Source of the DNA: Asterias rubens
Taxonomy: Eukaryota; Echinodermata; Asteroidea; Forcipulatida; Asteriidae
Assembly: GCF_902459465.1 (NCBI RefSeq)
Contig: NC_047064.1
Location: 1,080,762 to 1,144,761 of the forward strand
Length of the DNA: 64,000 nt
Direction: 5' to 3'
Shown one piece after another: positions 55,753-64,000 of this stretch. The notes beneath the pieces are model-generated. The model did no database searches, was not told where the DNA came from, and saw only the letters and a list, made by a program, of their open reading frames with translations. Numbering within the stretch: the stretch's first letter is position 1; every line of letters begins with the position of its first letter. Made by a program: the position numbers and the translations under genes.

Positions 55753-56299
55753 GTGAGGGTTTGTTGTGTTTAGAATCAGTCAATGCTTTCATAAATGTTT
55801 ACTGGGAATGATTTGGTCCAACAAAATAGCGAGAACTTTAAACTGAACTTATTTTCTGCACACTGAATGCTGATACTGAATAGCAATTGGTGATTTTTGA
55901 GTAGCTATTGAATTATTTTGTGTTCCATTTTTCTGTGCTATGCAAGGGAAATCTTTCAGTGATGTATAAAACATTGTAAGTTTGAAAAGTGAATCGATTC
56001 GAGAGTCACTATATTTATTCAGCATGATTTCCACTGTAAAGAAAAAAAATTGTTCTCTGAACCAATTTTGACATTTAATGCTGTTGTACAATGTATAATA
56101 CTTTCATTTTGCAAATGCCTCTGACAGTACACAAAATACATGTAAAATGACAAGCAAAATTGCTTGTAAATAGTTGATGGATGTGATTTATATTGGGATT
56201 CTGCGATAATTAATTGTTGGTTTTTATTTGACTAGCAGTAAGCACTAATCATTGTCCCTGCCTATCTCTGTGAAGGTAGGTCTGGTGTGTTGTATAATT

Positions 56300-56395
56300 A
56301 ACGTAAAATAACCAAGTACTCTTATCGTGATGAGAAGGGGTTTGGCCTGGTGTTTCTGGCATGGTTGGTTGCATATTAAACCATTACAAGCTTCA
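56300..56395 (+). repeat. SINE central-domain fragment
   Basis: AAGTACTCTTATCGTGATGA, AAGGGGTTTGGCCTGGTG and TTTCTGGCATGGTTGG parallel the central block of the SINE at 22990-23550 (CACTTATCG ... GGGGTTCGCCCCGATG ... TTCCTGGCTGTGG). Confidence 0.55.
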
Positions 56396-56570
56396 TGTAT
56401 GCTTCGTTTTGAACGGGCAAGGGCACCAAGGCATTTTCTATTGGTAAAGGGCACTCTATGAGGAAATTGTAGATTTCTGCTGGAGCATTTCAAGGGCACC
56501 AAGGCATTGACTCGGGGGCATGGTGCAATTGCCTTCGTTCCTTCCTTGAAGTACACGTATCAGGCCTGGC
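56388..56570. repeat. Intact copy of the 'AAGGGCACCAAGGCA' repeat (empty site)
   Basis: AAGGGCACCAAGGCATTTTC, GGTAAAGGGCACTCTATGAG and CAAGGGCACCAAGGCATTG are contiguous here. The same repeat at 45240-46385 carries a 959-bp insertion at the CTATATGAG position. Confidence 0.7.
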
Positions 56571-58097
56571 TGCATGTGGTTCTTATAATTTCAAACATAA
56601 CTCTAATAGCTGAAAAGAAAAATCAAGGAACGGTTTGGGATGCCATTTGAGTCTGAAAAGTGTTGTATAAGAACTGCATGTTATTATTATTAGTGTTGGC
56701 AATTAGGGCATGACAAGTGCAGGGAAACAGGAAGTAACACCTTTCTGGCTGCAGTGAAGTTCCAGACCTTGGTTTTAAAGCTACATTTTGTACAGTAGGC
56801 CTTATGAATTATAGTACCACCTCGTACAGTAGCATTTAATCAATCAATTGGATCAGATACACCGGCCCATTTAAAAATTAATATTTAACAGCCAATTCTT
56901 ACTTAAAAATAAACCTTGAACCTTTAACATTTCTTCACGTTTTCTACTTACCATCCTGTTATTGGGGCTTGCTCTATTGGTAATGAAGGAAATGAAATGT
57001 GAAATAAATATTAATGGATTAATGTGCCGGCGCAATACCAACTGAGCTACCTAGTCCTGTGATGGCGGTCTCCCTATTTTGTCAATATTTTTGATCAGGA
57101 TTGCAAGAAGCCATTAAACCATAACTGACATATTGTTGCAGATCTCACCAAAGTGTACAATAATACCTGGGTAGTGGCAGCAGAGGGATCACCTTAAATA
57201 TTGGAAATATTAAAATTTAAAAAATATATAATATATTTTTCGTGACTGTACTACTTGTTTTCCACTTGACAGAGGTGGTAAAATTATGCAACCATTATAA
57301 AAAAATAACAGTTCTCTCTCACATGCCCATATATACTCTATGGGGAAAGATGGTAAACAAACTATGCAAAATAAAGTCTTGTAATTTTCATTCTCCATTA
57401 TCACCATCCTCATCATCATTATCAATGCCATTCGACTGTAATTCTGCCCTCAAACCATTTCACTAGAATCTTCCTGGTTTGATTTTAACTCATTTAAAAT
57501 TCCAATTTGATGGAACGCATTTGGACGCAAGCATGCATGACCCGACATAGAATCACTGCCTAACGCCTCACCTTGAAGGATACAACATGTAAGATGGGTT
57601 GTAGTAGAGAGAGAGTGGTGATTTGAGACAACGTCTTAACGCAATTAACCCTCGTCATCTCACCTCGTTTAGAGTCTTGACTTCCCTCCTGGCATTCACA
57701 CTGTTGTGTTCTCAAGGCTGTGACCCATTAATTGCTAGTTTAGAATGTTCTACTAGGAACCCTTTATCAATTATAGTTTTTTTTCCTTCTCGCCATTCAG
57801 TGCACATTTTTAGAGCAAGAAGATCCAACTTTAATTCCACCCGAGATGCCTGTGACTTTTTTTTTTCTTCACAGAACTCGGGAAAGTACTGAGTATACAG
57901 TGCTAAGACACATCGGTGGATATGGGTAAAAACCAAAATTAATATTCTTTCTACCCGATGCAAATTTAACATTAAAAATAAATTGCAGTATAGAGCAAGG
58001 CATGGAATTAATTTTAGATTTTTGTTTAAGATCAGCTAAATTCATCTGAATTCAGGCATGGAATATGGATTTCAGGATGTCAGGCCTAGTCCAATAC

Positions 58098-58280
58098 TGT
58101 TAAAGGTATTACACAGGAATGAAAGAGCTGACAAAATTGTCACAGACAGTGTTCATGTTTTGTGTGATCAACCATAACATGAAATAACAAACCTTTGAAA
58201 TTTGGCCTTAATTCGTTGTATGAGTCAGGATAAAATAGTGAAAAACCACATACAATTTTCAGCATCTGAACATTGTCCTT
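58098..58280. mobile_element. TTAA-element relative, left part
   Basis: TGTTAAAGGTATTACACAGG, then TGAAATAACAAACCTTTGAA and TTTCAGCATCTGAACATTG, keep the internal order of the family with different termini. Confidence 0.45.
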
Positions 58281-58676
58281 AATTTTGGTTGTAACAACCA
58301 AAATCAACAAAAAGACCTTTTTTCAATTCAGCGTGCTGTGGCAAAAAAATAGAAAAAATAAATGCTGGGCGATAGTTTTGAAAAAACCTGGGGAGAATCC
58401 CAAAGGTTCTTAAGATGCGGCAAAAGTAAGGTACTGATTCACAAGTAACAGGGACACCAAAAAGACTTGGTGTGGCTGTTATGGGGTGTGACAGTTTATC
58501 CTTATCACGTACGAAGAAAATACAATTCATGTAAAATTCATGTTGTGAGTTAGTGCTGCTCTAATACACAGAATCTGTTAATATCAATTACTGTCAAGAA
58601 ATTCACAACATTTCACACATTTTGTGAAGTTGTGTCCCAAATTTCAGGGAATGACCAAGGTACCTTGTAAATGATC

Positions 58677-58821
58677 TGGGCCGAATATTATTGAGCTTTT
58701 CAAGCAAAAAATATTGCTTAACAACTTTCTGCTTGGCATAAATGAGCAGGATACCCGTAGCAAAATTTTGCTATGCTTAGCTTCGTTTTGTGGTTAAGTA
58801 GCTCTATGAAATTGGGTCCAG
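58677..58821. mobile_element. Palindromic MITE, 'GCTTAGCAGCTCTATGAAAT' family
   Basis: TGGGCCGAATATTATTGAGC at the left and TAGCTCTATGAAATTGGGTC at the right. The interior TTTTCAAGCAAAAAATATTGC is partly inverted by GCAAAATTTTGCTATGC. Confidence 0.65.
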
Positions 58822-59326
58822 GTACATGTACCATTGCTGTGTTCTCACATAAAATGGAATGAATATCTATATTGCTAAAAGTACCCCAAAAAAAGAAAAT
58901 TTTATGCTAATGTATCTGCAGAAACCGCTCTGTGTTCATGTACATAGGCTAGAGTTGAAACAAACTCATATGAATTTTTCCTTATACGGAATAGACATTT
59001 AAGAACCCATGCAAAGAATTTATGAATATTTCAACATTTCCCGTCTCAGATTTCAGAGACAACGTGAAAACATGTCCTACAGGGGCGATTGCCCTACAGG
59101 GGAGAATTTATCAACCCTTTTTTGGTATCACATGATAGCCAACCTGAAACGTCTGAACTGAAACCATTTTAGTTCATGGAATTGAAAATAAAATTAAAAT
59201 ATGTTGAGCAGAAGCAGAAACACAAACAAATCTTGAATTTGTTACAATTCAGGTAGGTTAAGATGCGCACTCCAGTACTAATAAGAAATGTGTCTATAGT
59301 TGAGGCCCAATTTTATATAATTGATT

Positions 59327-59703
59327 TTAAAGCCATTATACTCTTTCGGCACAGAAAAAAAAAAAAAAAAGTTCACAGATTTACAAATAACTTACAGGGT
59401 TTAATTAAGGTAATGGTGAAAGACTTCTCTTGAAATATTATTCCATGAAATGCTTTACTTTTCGAGAAAACATTAAAACAATTATCAATTCTCGTTGTCG
59501 AGAATTACGGATTTATTTTAAACATGTAATGACACTGCGAAACGTGCGGAAACAAGGGTGGGTTTTCCCCGTTATTTTCTCCCGACTCCAATGACCGATT
59601 GAGCCTAAATTTTCACAGGTTTGTTATTTTTTATATCAGTTGTGATACACGAAGTGTGGGCCTTTGGACAATACTGTTTACCGAAAGTGTCCAATGGCTT
59701 TAA
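59327..59703. mobile_element. TTAA element, 'AGCCATTGGACAC' family, copy 1
   Basis: TTAAAGCCATTATACTCTTT at the left and GTGTCCAATGGCTTTAA at the right. A central hairpin (CAATTCTCGTTGTCGAGAAT) and the CCGATTGAGCCTAAATTTTC module shared with the other TTAA family are present. Confidence 0.82.
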
Positions 59704-60067
59704 AGGCAGTGGACACTATTGGTAATTGTCAAAGTCTAGCCTTTACAGTTGGTGTATCTCAACATATGCATAAAATAACTAGCCTGTGAAAATTTGAGCT
59801 CAATCGGTCATCAAACTTGCGAGATAATAATGAAAGAAAAAAACACCCTTGTCACACGAAGTTGTGTGCGTTTAGATGGTTGATTTCGATACCTCAAGTT
59901 CTAAATCTGAGGTCTTGAAATCAAATTCTTGGAAAATTACTTCTTTCTCGAAAACTATGGCACTTCAGAGGGAGCCGTTTCTCACAATGTTTTTTACCAA
60001 CAACCTCTCCCCATTACTCGTCATCAAGAAAGGTTTATGCTAATAAATATTTTGAGTAATTACCAAT
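59700..60067. mobile_element. TTAA element, 'GGCAGTGGACACTATTGG' family, right end lost
   Basis: It begins at the same TTAA that closes the previous element (59700-59703) with AAAGGCAGTGGACACTATTG. It runs through the hairpin GATACCTCAAGTTCTAAAT / TCTGAGGTCTTGAAATC to AGTAATTACCAAT, then stops short of the terminus. Confidence 0.85.
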
Positions 60068-61124
60068 GTATTTTGGAAGGTAATCTTGTTCTGATAAGCA
60101 TAATTTGTTTGTGCTTACATGTAGCTGCTTTTTTGCTTTTAAAGACAGCTGTGTGAAATTTTGCCTAGCTGTTTCTACATGTGCAACAGAGAAAAGCAAA
60201 CAACTACATGTACATGTACAAAGTTGTTTTGCTGCCTTAATTATAGCATAATAATTTATGTATTTCATCACATTTGGGTGATTTTATCTATAACAGAGAA
60301 GAACATTTTGATTATGAAATGGGTTTTTTTGAATTTGTTATTAAAATTCTTTTATCAATAGACATCTGTCTTTATTTTAATTTATTTGGTTCTGTAAAAC
60401 TGTGGCAGAACCTACGTACATTTAAATCAGTTGTGCTTCTAAGAACAGCAATGGTCAATGGCCAATACCTTGAAGATGACCACTACCATGCTCCAATTAG
60501 TAGCTCCTAATTAATGCCTTAAATTACCTCTGGTCAGCCTTGGAAGGAAATAGGCTGCTCTCTGGCCACACTATCCCTGGCCAATCATAGTCTCCAGATG
60601 TGGATTCCATCAACTAAACTTGTCATGCATTCCCAAAGCTAGTATTGTGTTTCTCACGCACGTCATTTTGTGAATTTTGTCAAGTACTCGCAGATGAGTG
60701 ACACTTTCTCGGAATGACAGCAACCCAAGTTCAATCAGGTCCTACATCTTTTATTTGTTTCGCGCAATCTTTAATTGAAAATAACGCTAAACAAAGTAAA
60801 ATACTACTAATAATGTCAAAATCTGCTTTGAGGGAATTATTTCTCTACTTCAGTATCCAACTACTTTTAGAAAAAAATAAAAAGTACCTTTAAGTTTGCA
60901 AACTGAGTCTCCAATGTCAAACCTCATTCAGGGTAATCAGATTATGGGTCAAGCCTTATTCTTGTTTATGAACTTAATAAGTAGAACAAGTTGAAAAGAA
61001 TCAGGGGAATTTTTAAAAATGTTTTTCTTCTTCAACGTTTGCAGGCAATGGATGACCGGGCCTTAGTGTCAAACCACAGTTTTAAAACCACTGGTATTTC
61101 TTTAGTTTTAGGCTGGCCAGGCTG

Positions 61125-61485
61125 TTAAAGCCATTGGACACTTTCGGAGCAGAACAAAAATTAAAAGTTCACAGATTTACAAATAGCTTACAGGGTTTAC
61201 AGAAAGTAATGGTAAAAGACTTCTCTTGAAATATTATTCCATGAAATGCTTTACTTTTTGAGAAAACATTAAACAATATCAGTTCTCGATATCGAATATT
61301 ACGGATTTGTTGTAAACACATGACATGACACGGAGAAACGTGCGGAAGCAAGGGTGGGTTTTCCTGTTATTTTCTCTCGACTCTGATGACCAATTGAGCC
61401 TAAATATTCACAGGTTTGTTGTTTTATATAAGTTGTGATACACGAAGTGTGAGCCTTGGACAATACTGTTTACCAATGGCTTTAA
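61125..61485. mobile_element. TTAA element, 'AGCCATTGGACAC' family, copy 2
   Basis: TTAAAGCCATTGGACACTTT to TTTACCAATGGCTTTAA. Most of its length is close to the copy at 59327-59703, including GAAACGTGCGGAAGCAAGGG. Confidence 0.85.
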
Positions 61486-62657
61486 ATGCTGAACACAAAA
61501 TTTCTTGGCTCAGAAAATTAGTTAGCTTAGTAACAATTTGAACTTGGACCTAGAAATGTAAGATAATGAATTAACCAAAAAGTTTAGTGGTGTTAATGTT
61601 ATGAATTTTTAAAAAGATGGACACCGCTGAAGTATGCAGCCTTGGGCATGTTTATTACATGACCTACCAACCAAAGAAACCAAAGCTATAGTAACAAGAC
61701 GTGGTTCTTGTCTTAGCCACTTACTCTCCGAGGTTTGACAAGGTGCTTCTTATTCAACATTGAGACGAGCGTCTTTGATCGGACCATGTCTTGAGTTAAA
61801 TGTCACCTTGAACATATCTTGAGAATGCCGACAGCTACATGTATATCAAAGGTCAAGAGTAGATCATATTGTTGCCCTGATCTGATGATGACGCTTTCTT
61901 TCACAATGTAAGACGGGTGAAGGTAAGGACATCTTACCGAATGTTGTTTGTTTTTGTAGAAATAGTTATGGCTTGATTGAAAGGAAATGGATTATTGTGT
62001 GACAGCTGCTATATGTAGATCTCTGATGGATAAGTTTCTTGACTAGAAGGTTGCGTCAAGGTTTTGGGGATTGCGGTTTCTCACGTATGTGACTTGGATT
62101 TTTAAAATGATTAAAAAAAACAATAGCAAAATTCGAACCAACTAATATTTGATGTTGTTAAAAGCAAAAAGTGAAGATGGCCTCACATTCACAGAAAGAC
62201 TCTATAGTCAAATTGTGAGCCCATTACAATATCATTGCAACAATTTTGAAATGAAAATGTTGCAAGTTTTTGTCATGGGTAGTTGTTATCCTGGGTTCAC
62301 CTTCAAAGGAGCAGGAACAACAAAATATTTGACAAAGTGTGCGAGCACATCATTTACTTCCTGAGTGTGGTTCTAACTCATTTTACGTCTACCATTTGCA
62401 TCCTTGAAATATGACAAAAAAACTTATGGGACAAGAAAGATGAGGTCAAACCCTGGGCAATCATTTCCTTGTTATCTTCCTTATTTAAATGCTTACATGC
62501 TACCCAAAATAGATTGACCCCCTGTATAGGCACAGCACCCTCTTATTTAGGTCATCGCTATTTGGAGCTCCAAATCTTGTTATCCTGTTAGCGTTTGTGA
62601 CGTAGTTTCACTGAACAGCAATGCTCACTTCACACAGTGCAATAACTTTACCGACTG

Positions 62658-62894
62658 GGCCCTGTTTCATAGAAATAAATAAGTATCAAATATTGCTTAA
62701 TATGTTCTGCTAAGCAAAAATAAGATACCAGTCACATGTGGTACATAATATAATGGTATTTTGGTTGGTAATCTTATTCTGGTGAGCGTAATTTCTTGAT
62801 GCTTAGCTACTCATTACAATGTGCTTTAGTCTTCAGCTCTTTTGAAGTTAGCGCAGTACTTTTCCCGCTAAGCAGCTCTATGAAATTAGGCCCT
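62658..62894. mobile_element. Palindromic MITE, 'GCTTAGCAGCTCTATGAAAT' family
   Basis: GGGCCCTGTTTCATAGAAAT at the left is mirrored by AGCTCTATGAAATTAGGCCC at the right. Inner arms TGCTTAATATGTTCTGC and GGTAATCTTATTCTGG are family-typical. Confidence 0.75.
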
Positions 62895-63474
62895 GAACTG
62901 TCTGTGTTTGACCAGGAAGTAAAACCCCAATATTTCCAGCAAGCTTAGCTGTAAAAACCATCCTTGAAGTGAATTCAATGAACCCACTTTATGCCTTTGT
63001 GACTTTGCACGCTTGATTTGTTGAATCTTGAAGAGGGAATATCCCAATCATTAACCACAAGTCATCAACTGTCAATCACAACTCTTCGACCTTCACTGAT
63101 TGTACGGGAAATGAGTGAAACTGGGACTACATTTGATTAATTAATGTGATTGAGGAGAAACTAAAAACGGCTTTGAGTAAGTGGGCGCCACAGAGACCAT
63201 GTAATGTATCGCCCAAGTTTGGCCTTGTTGCCCCTTCAAAAGGTTCCCAAATACCAAGTTTGTCCAACATACGTTCCCTTTGCTAAATGTAATGATAGGG
63301 TCGAAACATTTAGGCCATTAACTAGTTTTTGCATCTTTTTAAACTACATTACAATTGGTGTTCCGATTTAGCTAACCAATAGATGTATTACATTAAAAAT
63401 ATTGTCTGATTATTTCTGCTTAGCTTGATATCCTTGGGTTCTACATCAGCAAGAAATTTAAACTTTTATGATCT

Positions 63475-63642
63475 GCCGTCGATTTCACAAAGAGTTGGGA
63501 CTCGTCTTATCTCGAGTTAGGACGAGTAACTTGTCCTAATTAGGATTAATCTTAAGGTCTGCATGCTACAGTGCATGGTTGGGACTCGTCCTAAGTCCTA
63601 AGATAAGCCTTAAGTTAGGAAGAGTTTTGTGAAATCGACGGC
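63475..63642. mobile_element. 'GGATTTCACAAAGAGTTA' inverted-repeat element
   Basis: GCCGTCGATTTCACAAAGAG at the left and TTTTGTGAAATCGACGGC at the right. The interior has repeated GGACTCGTC, GTCCTAA and TTAGGA motifs. It shares the core with 30367-30532 but ends in CGACGGC instead of CCACCCC. Confidence 0.85.
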
Positions 63643-64000
63643 TGATTGTCTTCCGAAGTCATTACAGCTCTCAAATTTCACAATCCACAGACACCGATAA
63701 CCAAGCTAGTTTTTATTTCTTGTAGGTCCCTTTTTGTGCACAATACTAGTTTGAAAATGAGTTTTGACAGATTCTTTATTGCGATTTAGATGCAGTTACA
63801 TTTGAGGCAGCAGATTTAGAAGAATGTGACTGTACTCTCACTCAGTTGTAATTGGAATGAATGTTTGCCAATCCATTTCCGTTGTGGCTTTTAACTCATT
63901 TAATTTCTTGGTATTTGTACCTCACAGCATGTATGTGAGTCAGTGATGGTTTGAATGAATGAGCACACGGCGAACAGTTGATCATCTTTGATACAACACA

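Larger units (their letters stand above)
55753..64000. other. Right-hand region without recognised coding exons
   Basis: It contains repeats at 56300-56570, a decayed tRNA-like head on minus near 57020-57070 (GGTAGCTCAGTTGGTA), TTAA-type elements (58098, 59327, 59700, 61125), palindromic MITEs (58677, 62658, 63475) and a poly-A run (59356-59372). No domain could be read. Confidence 0.45.

Noticed and set aside
59929-60156. 75-residue + strand frame
   Set aside because: It is internal to a TTAA element plus adjoining repeat. Similar frames occur in the other copies without conservation.
63720-63810. Possible downstream exon after TTATTTCTTGTAG
   Set aside because: A plausible acceptor, and the phase would fit the 55752 donor, but the frame stops after about 20 codons and no donor follows. 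Too weak to call.

Overview
The window is animal nuclear DNA. It is AT-rich, with long spliced genes, GT-AG introns, a nuclear tRNA gene and dense interspersed repeats. The proteins are deuterostome-like. The repeats (short palindromic elements with TTAA target sites, tRNA-derived SINEs with TTA-rich tails, CR1/L2-like LINE 3' ends) resemble what I recall from echinoderm genomes. My best guess is an echinoderm, possibly a sea star. This is inference from gene content and repeat style, not from a marker gene.

Four genes can be assembled exon by exon. (1) The last four exons, on +, of a membrane protein with thrombospondin type 1 repeats (4118-7411). It looks like the C-terminus of a class 5 semaphorin, and its 5' part lies left of the window. 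(2) A complete uridine phosphorylase on - (coding exons 20544 down to 14501, 306 aa), with a predicted non-coding first exon near 24553-24700. (3) A tRNA-Arg(CCG) on - at 25226-25298. (4) A complete HUS1 checkpoint clamp subunit on + (25658-34478, eight exons, 281 aa). The semaphorin-like gene and UPP converge. UPP and HUS1 diverge head to head across about 1 kb that holds the tRNA gene and a CpG-rich mobile element. From memory, human HUS1 and UPP1 are also close and divergent on chromosome 7, so this may be very old microsynteny.

From about 35.4 kb to the right end (28 kb) I find no recognisable coding exon. Two spots look like the non-coding 5' end of a further + strand gene that would continue beyond the window. 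One is a pair of CRE-type palindromes followed by a strong splice donor at 42219. The other is a stretch at 55500-55752 bounded by strong acceptor and donor signals. Both are hypotheses.

The rest is an archive of repeats. It includes several TTAA-flanked palindromic families that share one internal module but differ at their ends. There is a CpG-rich inverted-repeat family, a 'GGATTTCACAAAGAGTTA' inverted-repeat family, a family built on 'GCTTAGCAGCTCTATGAAAT', a 959-bp element with TAGGG termini, SINEs, LINE remnants, minisatellites and long poly-G runs. Several nested insertions can be read directly, including cases where the pre-insertion site can be reconstructed. I found no prokaryote-style system, CRISPR array or virus, and no clearly new enzyme system.
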